Positions 25,669 through 33,003 of a DNA stretch of 36,375 nt are shown here, piece by piece; position 1 is the first letter of the stretch, and the number at the start of each line of letters is the position of its first letter. Both the position numbers and the translations under genes were made by a program. The DNA lies in the NCBI GenBank assembly GCA_030041535.1, contig JASHNR010000020.1, positions 1 through 36,375 of the forward strand. Direction: 5' to 3'. Under the pieces are notes generated by a model. The model ran no database searches, was not told the DNA's origin, and saw only the letters and a program-made list of their open reading frames with translations. Origin of the DNA: Nitrosopumilaceae archaeon (GTDB taxonomy: Archaea; Thermoproteota; Nitrososphaeria; Nitrososphaerales; Nitrosopumilaceae).

Positions 25669-25923
25669 TTAGATCTCTTGTTCTTCGTTGATTAACATTG
25701 TAATAGTAGAAACAATCTTGTTTACTTTTCTTATTTTGCCAAGCGAGTTTCTTATATCATCCATATTTTCACACTCGACTTTGACGATTATATCATACAC
25801 CCCATAAACTCCCTGGATCTCATACTTGACAGATGAGTTATCTTTTATGATTTCCTTTATTTTTGATATTATCTCAACTTCCGAATTGGGTTGACTATTT
25901 AGTAAGATATACGCAGCGGGCAT
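25669..25923 (-). CDS. Second stand-alone Lrp/AsnC ligand-binding domain protein
   Basis: An 84-residue RAM domain without a helix-turn-helix: AAYILLNSQPNSEVEIISKI, VYGVYDIIVKVE and a last strand TITMLINE. It is a paralogue in type, but not closely similar in sequence, to the 76-residue protein at 23306-23536. Such domains may bind small ligands or modulate full-length Lrp proteins through mixed oligomers. Inverted repeats occupy the region directly upstream. Confidence 0.75.
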   Translation of the reverse strand: MPAAYILLNSQPNSEVEIISKIKEIIKDNSSVKYEIQGVYGVYDIIVKVECENMDDIRNSLGKIRKVNKIVSTITMLINEEQEI

Positions 25924-25939
25924 ACCATATTTAAGAATC

Positions 25940-25992
25940 CATACTATTTCAGTATGAGTATATTACAAATTCATATACGATTGTATGAATTT
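25940..25992. promoter_or_regulatory. Two inverted repeats upstream of the Lrp-domain gene
   Basis: CATACT-N5-AGTATG lies at 25940-25956 and AAATTCATA-N8-TATGAATTT at 25967-25992, the second with 9 perfect pairs. They flank a TATA-like ATATAC on the minus strand and end 17-69 bp before the start codon. Regulator binding is likely; the protein is unknown. From 25993 to 26162 no gene is seen. Confidence 0.4.
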
Positions 25993-26162
25993 CACACATG
26001 ACAAGATATGAGCATATACACCAATGTTTCTTCCTTTGGTTGCTATCTGGTATATGATACGTATCCACGAAATAAAAGACCATCGGATATACCAAAATAA
26101 TCTATTTGTAATTTCGATTTCCACACAGCCAGCTTTATTACTTTGATTAACGAATAATATAC

Positions 26163-26294
26163 ATGAGAAAAGAATTCTGCCACGTTTGTAAAGAAGGCGG
26201 CAAACAATGCGTTGATGTTGATACCAAGGGTGAAGTATACCTCAAAATGTTTGAGGTAAAATGCTCAAAATGCGGAGCTCCCTTGGTAGTCTGA
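26163..26294 (+). CDS. 43-residue zinc-ribbon protein
   Basis: ATG at 26163, TGA at 26292-26294. The product starts MRKEFCHVCKEGGKQC and has CxxC at residues 6-9, a cysteine at 16 and CSKC near 34-37, a minimal zinc ribbon with a VDVDTKGEVYLKMFEVKC beta core. It is 75 bp upstream of the proteasome beta gene on the same strand, but no functional link can be shown. Confidence 0.6.
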   Translation: MRKEFCHVCKEGGKQCVDVDTKGEVYLKMFEVKCSKCGAPLVV

Positions 26295-26369
26295 CATGAC
26301 ATGTCCACATTTTTGTGACTAGATTAGAAGACTGTTAGTCAATTAATTCCCTGCTGCAGCATATAGTTC

Positions 26370-26945
26370 ATGACAACAATCGTAGGAATCAAGACAAAAG
26401 ATGGAGTAGTCCTAGGCTCAGACAAAAGAGCAAGCAAGGGATTCTTCATAGGATCAAAGATAGTCCAAAAGATTGCAAAGATAGATGAAACGCTGGCAGT
26501 GGCAATCGCAGGTCAGCTCTCTGATGCAGAATACATAATCAAGGTAGCAAAAGCAGAGAGAAGACTCATGGAACTCAGAAGAGGATTCCCTCTAACTGTA
26601 AAAGAGTCTACCAGGTTGATTGCAAATCTGGCCTACTCTGGTTTGAGAAATTATCAGCCATATTATGTAGAGTTACTTGTGGCAGGAGTAGACCAACATG
26701 GTGCACATGTATATGCTGCAGATATGAGCGGTGCCATAACATCAGAAGACTTTGCCTCGTCAGGTTCTGGTTCTCCCATTGCATATGGAGTACTCGAAAG
26801 TCTGTACAACAAGGAGATCAAAAATGAACAAGCAAAGGAAATTGCTACGCGAGCTGTTGCAGCTGCAATGGAACGAGATCCAGGTTCAGGCAACGGAATA
26901 GATGTGCTGGCAATACCAACGATAACAATGGAGGTTGCAGCATAA
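26370..26945 (+). CDS. psmB: 20S proteasome beta subunit
   Basis: A 191-residue catalytic-type beta subunit. The open frame begins MTTIVG, so removal of Met alone would expose the N-terminal threonine nucleophile with no propeptide. Numbering from that Thr, D17, R19 and K33 are at the classical positions (GSDKRAS, IVQKI), and SGSGSPIAYGVLE and RDPGSGNGIDV provide the other active-site residues. It is immediately followed by an alpha-type gene (stop and start abut), forming a two-gene operon. Confidence 0.93.
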   Translation: MTTIVGIKTKDGVVLGSDKRASKGFFIGSKIVQKIAKIDETLAVAIAGQLSDAEYIIKVAKAERRLMELRRGFPLTVKESTRLIANLAYSGLRNYQPYYVELLVAGVDQHGAHVYAADMSGAITSEDFASSGSGSPIAYGVLESLYNKEIKNEQAKEIATRAVAAAMERDPGSGNGIDVLAIPTITMEVAA

Positions 26946-27617
26946 ATGTCAGAATCTTCAAATGCTGGAAGATTTCCTTTCTATGGACCTCAAGGCAGAC
27001 TTGTTCTGGTAGACAGCGCATTAGAGGCAGTAAGTCGAGGGTCAACTACCATAGGAATCAAGACTCCGAAATTTGCCATACTTTCAAGCCAGATAAAGCC
27101 GACGCACCCATTGATAGAACCATCTGAGAAAATATTCTCAATTGATTATCATGTAGGTGCTACAGGAGCAGGATACATTGGAGATATCTTGCAGCTAATC
27201 GATACCCTAAGACTAGAAGCTCAGAAACACAAATTGACATACGAAAGTCCAATAGATACAGATTCGCTGGCAAAACACCTCAGCACCTACCTACACAACT
27301 ATACAACATATGCTGTAAGACCACAAGCTGCTTCAATAATACTAGCTGGAGCAGATGAGACGGGAGTGCAACTGTATCAAGTAGATCCAAGTGGTACTTT
27401 CTTTAGAGGTTCCGGCTTTGTCATAGGACAGGCATCTGACATAGCACTTGATGTGGTGACAAAGGAGTATAGTGCAGATTTGACCCAGCAACAGGCAATC
27501 GATCTATCAAAGAAAGCAATAGAAAAAGCACTTGGGGAAAAACCAATTGTTGAGACAGGCATTGTTCTTGCAGGCGAGAATACATTCCACAAGATTCCCT
27601 TTGAGAAGGGAAACTAA
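26946..27617 (+). CDS. Divergent proteasome alpha-type subunit
   Basis: A 223-residue alpha-type proteasome subunit paired with the beta gene. It keeps the alpha signature in altered form: FYGPQGRLVLVDSALEAVSRGSTTIGIKTPKFAIL in place of the usual FSPDGRLYQVEYAxEAVxRGTTAIGI. The conserved YDRA helix H0 start and the VEYA motif that gate the ring are changed, and no threonine nucleophile is present. It may be a paralogue that forms mixed rings or an alternative proteasome; a second, canonical psmA elsewhere in the genome would be expected. Confidence 0.75.
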   Translation: MSESSNAGRFPFYGPQGRLVLVDSALEAVSRGSTTIGIKTPKFAILSSQIKPTHPLIEPSEKIFSIDYHVGATGAGYIGDILQLIDTLRLEAQKHKLTYESPIDTDSLAKHLSTYLHNYTTYAVRPQAASIILAGADETGVQLYQVDPSGTFFRGSGFVIGQASDIALDVVTKEYSADLTQQQAIDLSKKAIEKALGEKPIVETGIVLAGENTFHKIPFEKGN

Positions 27618-27618
27618 C

Positions 27619-27632
27619 TTTTTTTATTTTTT
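27619..27632 (+). terminator. T-tract terminator after the proteasome operon
   Basis: Seven T, one A and six T directly after the stop codon at 27615-27617. Archaeal RNA polymerase terminates at such T-runs without needing a hairpin. Confidence 0.6.
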
Positions 27633-27747
27633 ACATGGTAACATATTCGGATTATATCAAACATGCATTATTTTACAAGATTATCATGGATAAAAAAAAG
27701 AGATGCGATGAGAAATTCCAATGCAAGTGATTTCGCACCGTACTCGT

Positions 27748-27763
27748 TTTATTGATCAATAAA
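27748..27763. repeat. Perfect 16-bp palindrome TTTATTGATCAATAAA
   Basis: Self-complementary without spacer, 17 bp before the strongest GGTAC/GTACC site. It contains TTGATCAA. It coincides with the predicted start of a minus-strand transcript from that site and might instead be a second regulator site. Confidence 0.4.
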
Positions 27764-27780
27764 GACATATTTTAAAAAAT

Positions 27781-27803
27781 TGGTACATTTGTAGACTGTA
27801 CCA
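27781..27803. promoter_or_regulatory. GGTAC-N11-GTACC operator, strongest copy (site a)
   Basis: TGGTACA-N9-TGTACCA, perfect 7-bp arms. On the plus strand a TTATAAAA box follows 6 bp after TGTACCA; on the minus strand TTTTTTAAAATAT follows directly, so the palindrome can serve promoters in both directions. The plus-strand box is 25 nt before a GTG-initiated micro-ORF. On the minus strand a short transcript would run to eight T residues at 27699-27692. Confidence 0.65.
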
Positions 27804-27838
27804 CTATTGTTATAAAAAATCTCATGTAATCATAATTC

Positions 27839-27916
27839 GTGAACGAAGAAAAAGAGGTTCCAAAAGAATCAGAACAGAAGAAAAGAAAATGGTACCAGTT
27901 CTGGGCTAAACAATAA
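27839..27916 (+). CDS. Candidate 25-residue leaderless micropeptide
   Basis: GTG at 27839, TAA at 27914-27916, product MNEEKEVPKESEQKKRKWYQ then FWAKQ: an acidic first half and a basic, tryptophan-rich end. The TATA box TTATAAAA is centred 25 nt upstream, which would put transcription start on the GTG. The promoter carries site a. The ORF is too short to be significant alone; promoter geometry is the only support. Confidence 0.3.
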   Translation: MNEEKEVPKESEQKKRKWYQFWAKQ

Positions 27917-28063
27917 TAAAAATTGAAAAAATCTCATGTGAGATACAGCACCTTACAGATCTAACTTAGATTCAAGTTTTTTATTATTCCAATTAAAAAG
28001 AAAATGTCATTATGCTTGAATCATTTATGACGTATTGCAGCCCAAATTTTCTATTTTAGAGAT

Positions 28064-28088
28064 TTGGTACATTCGTCTGTTGTACCAA
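28064..28088 (-). promoter_or_regulatory. GGTAC-N11-GTACC operator (site b)
   Basis: TTGGTAC-N11-GTACCAA, 7-bp perfect arms. Read on the minus strand, TGTACCA is followed 6 bp later by TAAAATAG, a TATA-like box, pointing to a transcript starting near 28027. No protein gene lies there; the region 27917-28137 otherwise holds only a small ATCTCA-TG-TGAGAT repeat at 27931-27944. Confidence 0.6.
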
Positions 28089-28137
28089 TGATGTAGTTTT
28101 GTCAGATAGTTGCACTTGAATAATTTCTGAGTTTTTA

Positions 28138-28860
28138 TCAATTATACTGACTGAAAGAATCTAGTCTTTTTTCACTAGATTTTGTCTTCTGGAACACTTT
28201 GGTTATTTGCTCAAATATACGATATGCACTTACCATGGCTTCTGCTTTGTTCTTATCTCCAATAGCATTACTCTCCACAATTGCATATCTTGATACCATC
28301 TTGAGGTTGACTTGGAACTTGTTATCATTTATCCATTGTAACACATAGCCCCCGTCTCCACCTAGCAACCCTAACCAGCGTAAATTACCGAACCATTTTC
28401 CAACAAGCCTGTTTACAATTTCTTCAACCTCAACTGTACTAGGAATGTACAACTGAAGCACCTGAATAAACTGGATGTGTTGTTTAGATGTTTTTCTAGA
28501 CAAGTTCTCAAGATCTAATCTTGACCTCTTGACCAGAATTGATCTGAGATTCTTACTTGTCCTATAACCTGTTTCACTTTTCTCTACTAGACCAGAATTT
28601 TCTAGCCTATGTAATGATCTTGAAAGGCTTTGTTGATGCATTCCCAGTTTTCTTGCAAGACCATTGAAGGTATATTGATTATCAGCTAAATCATTGTCTT
28701 GGTTTAATATTGACAAAACTTTTTTGTCATTTGCCTGAAAGTCGTCAAGTGTCATTCCAGAAGCATCGTCAATTATGAGTTGCACTATCTTGTCGTTTAC
28801 AGTTATCTCTTTTTCTTCTGTTTTATCCTCTGTTTCAGTCCGAATTTCTTTGTTTTCCAT
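28138..28860 (-). CDS. Winged-helix transcription regulator with acidic N-terminus
   Basis: A 240-residue protein. The first 25 residues are very acidic and lysine-rich. A winged helix covers about 65-110 (LARKLGMHQQSLSRSLHRLENSGLVEKSETGYR), MarR/IclR-like. The C-terminal 130 residues include a conserved-looking domain with VGKWFGNLRWLGLLGG and a basic tail, probably for dimerisation or ligand sensing. It sits beside sites a and b, and is the best local candidate for the protein binding the repeated GGTAC/GTACC sites; that link is an inference from position only. Confidence 0.75.
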   Translation of the reverse strand: MENKEIRTETEDKTEEKEITVNDKIVQLIIDDASGMTLDDFQANDKKVLSILNQDNDLADNQYTFNGLARKLGMHQQSLSRSLHRLENSGLVEKSETGYRTSKNLRSILVKRSRLDLENLSRKTSKQHIQFIQVLQLYIPSTVEVEEIVNRLVGKWFGNLRWLGLLGGDGGYVLQWINDNKFQVNLKMVSRYAIVESNAIGDKNKAEAMVSAYRIFEQITKVFQKTKSSEKRLDSFSQYN

Positions 28861-28888
28861 TTTTTCTACCCCATGATGAGCTTATTAC

Positions 28889-29164
28889 TTATTTAAGGAT
28901 AGGCGATACTATCGCTCTATCTTCCGGTCTTGCCACTATCTTTGTCAAAGATTTGTACAATATGTTTAGTCTATTTTTTCTTGACCTTGCATTTCTTGAG
29001 CTCAACCTCAATTTATTATTACAACATGGACAACGATACAAAGGGTACGAGTTTACGTCAATGAAAACGCCACACACAGAGCATGGTCTTTGTCCTGCCA
29101 CAAATCTAAATCCGTCAGACGGCCTCTTTGCTGCAAACCTATTGCAGATTCCTTTACATCTCAA
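28889..29164 (-). CDS. Small zinc-ribbon protein with basic C-terminus
   Basis: A 91-residue protein with CKGIC (3-7), CSVC (about 30-33) and CPCC (about 45-48), likely two zinc sites sharing a ribbon fold, followed by an arginine/lysine-rich stretch (SSRNARSRKNR) suited to nucleic acid binding. Proteins of this layout are common in thaumarchaea but uncharacterised. It lies 28 bp upstream of the winged-helix regulator on the same strand and may form an operon with it. Confidence 0.65.
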   Translation of the reverse strand: MRCKGICNRFAAKRPSDGFRFVAGQRPCSVCGVFIDVNSYPLYRCPCCNNKLRLSSRNARSRKNRLNILYKSLTKIVARPEDRAIVSPILK

Positions 29165-29233
29165 AAATTATCAATCCTTCTTTTGATATATCCAAAAATA
29201 CACATAACTTTGATTGTATATGACATTGATAAA

Positions 29234-29261
29234 GTGACTAATAGTCAACAAACCTAGTCAC
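29234..29261. promoter_or_regulatory. GTGACTA-N14-TAGTCAC inverted repeat
   Basis: Seven perfect pairs separated by 14 bp, 70 bp upstream of the zinc-ribbon start and 90 bp from the end of the Ni/Co transporter. The widely spaced short half-sites resemble the architecture of NikR operators, but the sequence differs from the E. coli GTATGA-N16-TCATAC. A second, overlapping TGACT-N3-AGTCA is present. Confidence 0.4.
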
Positions 29262-29350
29262 GTAATGTCCTAGACATGGTAAAAAATTTACACGAGAGTA
29301 AGAAAATCGCGATTGATCTTCTCATAGAAGAGATAACCGCTTCTTCCATT

Positions 29351-30420
29351 CTAACTAGGGGTTGTATTTTCTATTCTCTTGTATTTGTAAACTGCAATAG
29401 AGACAAGCCATGAAATCACGAATATTGCAATGATCCCATACCCCAAAGTCTCAAAATCAAGATTGTTGAGCCAGCCCCAAAATGTACCAGAGAGGTTAAG
29501 TTCTCCAGAAAGCACCTGTAGTACTTCCACGCCGCCTATCACAAAGGCAACAAGTATTGAAATTATTGTTATTGTCAAGTTGTAGTATATTTTTCTGATA
29601 GGCTTGAGAAATGCCCATCCGTAGGCCATTCTCATGGCAATAGAATCTGTTGTATCTACCAGCACCATGCCACATGTAAACATAAATGGTAGAACCAGAA
29701 TCATCCAAATAGGAATCGAGGAGGACACACCTACTCCTACGCTGATTGCAATAAGAGCAACTTCACTGGCTGTGTCAAAACCAAGACCAAATAATACACC
29801 AATAGGATATATTTGCCATGGTTTTCTAACAATTTTAAAAAGAGGGGCAAAGTAGCGATTAAGAAATCCGCGCTTGTTCAACTGCTCCTCAAGTTGTGCC
29901 GCATCTAGCTGTCCAGCCCTGAGTTCTTTGTAAGTGCGGTAGATGCCCAAGACAATCACTATGTTGATCAATCCAATAATCCACAGGAATGCACCTGAAA
30001 CACTGGTTCCAATTATTGCGCCTGCATTTTGGAGATCTGGAATAGAACTTGCTATGGCCGAGTTGAAATGACCAAGGCAACAATCATGCCTACAACTATT
30101 GTAGAATGCCCCAGCGAAAACCAGGTACCGACTGTGAGAGGCTTTTTTCCTTCTTGCATAAGTTTCCTTGTCGTGTTATCTATGGCTGCAATATGATCAG
30201 CATCTACACCATGCCTTAATCCAAAGACATAAGCCATGATTCCAAGACCAGCCAAGGGAATGGACATGCTGCCAATGATCGTAGAGGCAACGAATCCAAA
30301 TATGGTCGCAACTACTATTGGTATGTAAATAATAACAATCTTGGTTTTCTCCCCGGCCGAAAGCCCAAGAAAAGACACTTTTGGTTCCTCCATCTTACCT
30401 GGATTATTATCATGAGACAT
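29351..30420 (-). pseudogene. NiCoT-family nickel/cobalt transporter interrupted by a frameshift
   Basis: The two open frames (30052-30420 and 29351-29971) together form one HoxN/NixA-type permease of about 356 residues. The first part has RHGVDADHI, the metal-binding TM2 signature, and FSLGHSTIV; the second has FGLGFDTASEVAL and GMVLVDTTDS, all NiCoT hallmarks in order. Between 29972 and 30060 the protein continues in the second frame (SAIASSIPDLQNAGAIIG, then SGAFLWIIG). Restoring one base near 30058-30066 (ACTCGG read as ACTTCGG) rejoins the frames. This may be a true inactivation, a phase-variable state or a sequencing error. The product would import Ni or Co across the cell membrane. Confidence 0.8.
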
Positions 30421-30500
30421 CTATGATTTACCCCAGATAATCAGAATTGATGTATGTTTTTAAATTGTAACTATTGCTTTGTATTAATTGATAGATCGAC

Positions 30501-30570
30501 AGAAACTGTAGGTAAGTGACCAAGATACGGGTAGGGTGCTGTCATTAAATATGGCTCACCTACAGTTTCT
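30501..30570 (-). ncRNA. 70-nt hairpin RNA or leader element before the Ni/Co transporter
   Basis: AGAAACTGTAGGT (30501-30513) and ACCTACAGTTTCT (30558-30570) are perfectly complementary over 13 bp, with three more pairs after one mismatch and a 35-40-nt internal region. On the minus strand the predicted transcript start from site h falls almost exactly at 30570, so the RNA would start with the helix strand. It is either a separate small RNA or the structured first half of a roughly 150-nt leader of the transporter. A MITE-like element with 13-bp terminal repeats is the alternative; no clear target duplication is seen. Confidence 0.5.
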
Positions 30571-30586
30571 AAAGGAAAATGTAACT

Positions 30587-30611
30587 TAGGATTAAATACA
30601 TTTTTGGTACA
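30587..30611 (-). promoter_or_regulatory. TGTACCA plus TATA promoter (site h)
   Basis: On the minus strand TGTACCA is followed 5-6 bp later by GTATTTAATC. No upstream GGTAC half-site at the 11-nt spacing. Expected transcription start is about 30567-30570, the edge of the 70-nt hairpin. Nothing else is seen in 30612-30755 apart from the promoter region of the next gene. Confidence 0.5.
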
Positions 30612-30755
30612 ATTCCCAAATAGATTCTAATAATTTGAATTGAGCATTAGATTGTAATAATTATTCTTTCAATCTTACTGTACACAGTTAGCAATGATTA
30701 TGTTGTAAGACAGTGTGTTCTTACTTGATTTATCTCTCATACGCGTAATTATGGC

Positions 30756-31499
30756 ATGTCACGACTTGCGCGCAAGGGTAGCCATGGATCTGAGTGGCAT
30801 GTGAGAAATAACCACACTAAGATAAAGCTCGTAGTTGACGTGGTAGTAGCTTTGATGATGATACCAGTAATAGCTCAGCACAGCTATGCAGATGGTGGCG
30901 TGGCAACCAAGGATTGCACTGCTGCCAATCTGCAGTACAATGAATTTCTCTACAAAGAAGATATCAATGGAATTAATCAGGAAGCCGGCCTCTATGTTGA
31001 AGCATACCCTCACTATAGCATGGGCAGGTTAGCCGGCTATGTGGATAATGTATACCTCAATCAACCAGTGGAACTTGCTCAATGTCTAAACGAGTTGGCA
31101 ATAAACCCCACATCTGTAGCTCAACTATCTCCGTTAGCCTACAGTGCATTGGTGTATGACAAAGCACAACTGCAGGGCTATTCGCCTGACTTTTTAAAAG
31201 AAATACCTGCACCGCAAGTTGATACGGCACAAACCGTACTACAACATCAGACACTGCCTGTACAGAAGGAAAGTGTTCAAGATCAAAGGCAGTCAACTCC
31301 TTTAGAGCAAGGCCCTGTGCAGGCTGCAGTCAAACCGGTACAGGATACATCTGTAGCTATGCAGGAAAACCAACAGCAAATTCCTGCAGAGTATGTCTCT
31401 GTGGCAGTTGTTGCAGCAGTAGCTCTGGGAATAGCCATAGTCTTCTTTGACAAGATAGCCAAGGATCTAGTCCTGCTTGGACACCACAAAGCATTCTGA
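30756..31499 (+). CDS. Exported protein with C-terminal membrane anchor, unknown function
   Basis: A 247-residue protein with a long basic N-terminus and signal helix (KLVVDVVVALMMIPVIAQHSYA), a folded middle with two cysteines (DCTAANLQYNEFLYKED ... ELAQCLNEL), a Gln/Pro/Val-rich linker (about 145-205) and one C-terminal helix (VSVAVVAAVALGIAIVFF). The layout is that of a surface-anchored protein with a flexible stalk. No family recognised. It diverges from site h and the hairpin region. Confidence 0.6.
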   Translation: MSRLARKGSHGSEWHVRNNHTKIKLVVDVVVALMMIPVIAQHSYADGGVATKDCTAANLQYNEFLYKEDINGINQEAGLYVEAYPHYSMGRLAGYVDNVYLNQPVELAQCLNELAINPTSVAQLSPLAYSALVYDKAQLQGYSPDFLKEIPAPQVDTAQTVLQHQTLPVQKESVQDQRQSTPLEQGPVQAAVKPVQDTSVAMQENQQQIPAEYVSVAVVAAVALGIAIVFFDKIAKDLVLLGHHKAF

Positions 31500-31813
31500 A
31501 AAACATTTGTTATATGGAATAGATTATTCCACAATAGCAATTCAAAATAGAGCAATACAGAACTCAGGTCTAGAATCTACTAAAGTGATTACTTGAAACT
31601 ATTTGAAAATCTACTCCAGCCTGATAAGAGTTGCAAATATAGGAGGCATGAACATTCTAATGCGAATAATCGTTTACAATATTTTTATGCAAAAATCTTT
31701 CCAACCCAATCTTTGTCGCATGAGACATACCCATGCAACAAAGAGCGGATCAGTGATGAAGTCATTACGATACGTTGTTGAATCTTGTTACCAATCTTTG
31801 TCAGATAAATGAA

Positions 31814-31838
31814 TTGGTACATTTACAGAATAACCCAA
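31814..31838 (-). promoter_or_regulatory. GGTAC/GTACC-type site with one degraded arm (site e)
   Basis: TTGGTAC-N11-AACCCAA. On the minus strand TGTACCA is followed 5 bp later by TTTATC, as in site c. It lies in the 465-bp gene-free stretch 31500-31964. A 26-residue open frame on the minus strand (31765 to 31685, MTSSLIRSLLHGYVSCDKDW...) starts 15 nt after the predicted transcript start; it is too short to call. No other gene is seen in the stretch. Confidence 0.45.
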
Positions 31839-31964
31839 TTAGTACATATCCAGGATGTTTACTCTTAAAAAGGAATATTTTCTAGATTCACGCCATAAAA
31901 GATGCCATGAACCACTGGGTCATAACGAATTAAAAAAATAATTTAAAAAAATTGGTGTTTGGAG

Positions 31965-32786
31965 TTAGTCTGCAGTGTTAAGAACGCCTTCTGCAATGGA
32001 GAATGTTGATGTGAACCTTTGATCGTGTTCATCAAGGTACAGATCATGGTTACTGACATTAATTAATGCAAAGTCAGTTACTCCATCTGGGTTTATTCCA
32101 CCAGTACCGTCTGCTCCTACGTCAAAGTGGTATACACAGATACCATCCTTTGGATCTGATAATTGTTGAAGATACTGCACCGGTGGTGCCTCCATTGTGA
32201 ATACGCCACCATCAATTATACCTTCATAGAGTCTCAAATCTGGAGTTGCATCAGGTTCACATGGAAGAATCATTGCCATATGTCCCTTGGTTGTCATCCA
32301 CGGTGTCGTGTCAGCCACATCGAGAAAATCTCCTGGTTTGAGGTGGACTGCACCGAAATGGAACCATTCTTCAGTAGGTATGGTAGGTGGAGTAAGACCA
32401 GTTTGATTATATCCTGGCATAAACATTTCACAGCGGCCATAATACCCTATTCCCTGATAGACATAACAAGGATTTGCTGCAGAAGATGCGGTACTATCTG
32501 CAACGCACCAGCCAGTAAATGTCCACGGACTACCTGAATACGTGGTAGTATCAGTATAGGTAGGGATTGGCGGCCCTCCGGCATATGTAGCAGGATATGT
32601 TACCTGCTGACAAGTTCCTGAAGATGATGTGAACGTGGGTACTGGTACAACTGTAGTTGCGGTATACATTTTCGGTGGTAGAAGTGCATATGCAGAAGGT
32701 GCCAGTTGGATCGAACCTAGTCCAAGCCCAACAATAGCAACAATTGTTAGCACCAAGATTGTTGATAGAAGTGATTGTTTCTTCAT
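31965..32786 (-). CDS. Exported protein of unknown function, regulated by site d
   Basis: A 273-residue protein with a signal peptide ending SAYA at about residue 34. The mature part is beta-rich, with four cysteines in the first half (TCQQV, WCVAD, CYVY, RCEMF) and, later, histidines and methionines in HFGAVHLKPGDFLDV, GHMAMILPCEP and CVYHFDV. His/Cys/Met clustering in beta strands is reminiscent of copper or cupin-type proteins, but no known signature matches. No C-terminal anchor is visible, so it is probably secreted or loosely surface bound. Confidence 0.55.
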   Translation of the reverse strand: MKKQSLLSTILVLTIVAIVGLGLGSIQLAPSAYALLPPKMYTATTVVPVPTFTSSSGTCQQVTYPATYAGGPPIPTYTDTTTYSGSPWTFTGWCVADSTASSAANPCYVYQGIGYYGRCEMFMPGYNQTGLTPPTIPTEEWFHFGAVHLKPGDFLDVADTTPWMTTKGHMAMILPCEPDATPDLRLYEGIIDGGVFTMEAPPVQYLQQLSDPKDGICVYHFDVGADGTGGINPDGVTDFALINVSNHDLYLDEHDQRFTSTFSIAEGVLNTAD

Positions 32787-32822
32787 TGTAAAATTTGAAC
32801 AAATTAATCTATTTTAAGAATC

Positions 32823-32845
32823 TGGTTCATTCTACAAATGTACCA
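32823..32845 (-). promoter_or_regulatory. GGTAC-N11-GAACC operator and TATA (site d)
   Basis: On the minus strand TGGTACA-N9-TGAACCA, one mismatch between the arms, followed 6 bp later by TTAAAATA. It is 37 bp upstream of the exported-protein start. The internal bases match site a in eight of nine positions, so conservation exceeds the palindrome itself. The forward strand contains TACAAATGTA. Confidence 0.65.
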
Positions 32846-33003
32846 CCAAATTTATTCTAAAAGTTATCACATGTTTTAACAAAGATGAGTTTTAACACTA
32901 GTTGCTTTCTATACACGATAAGACATCTGCGTTATCATAAAAAGAATTTGGCACAGTTAAACAAGCCAAAAGAAATTTAACAAAAAATAGATTTAGGACA
33001 GAG

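Noticed and set aside
27687-27731. A 14-codon frame MDKKKRCDEKFQCK after the proteasome operon
   Set aside because: Too short, no promoter at suitable distance, and it overlaps the predicted minus-strand small transcript.
29276-29413. A 45-codon plus-strand frame starting MVKNLHESKKIAID
   Set aside because: Its second half is antisense to the end of the Ni/Co transporter and no convincing promoter is at leaderless distance; the first half looks protein-like, so it stays only a weak possibility.
31593-31812. Overlapping plus-strand frames with RHTHAT, recalling the box of tyrosine recombinases
   Set aside because: The match is limited to a few residues, no catalytic arginine or tyrosine context exists, and the composition is poor; no att-like repeats are present. 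Not enough for an integrase remnant.
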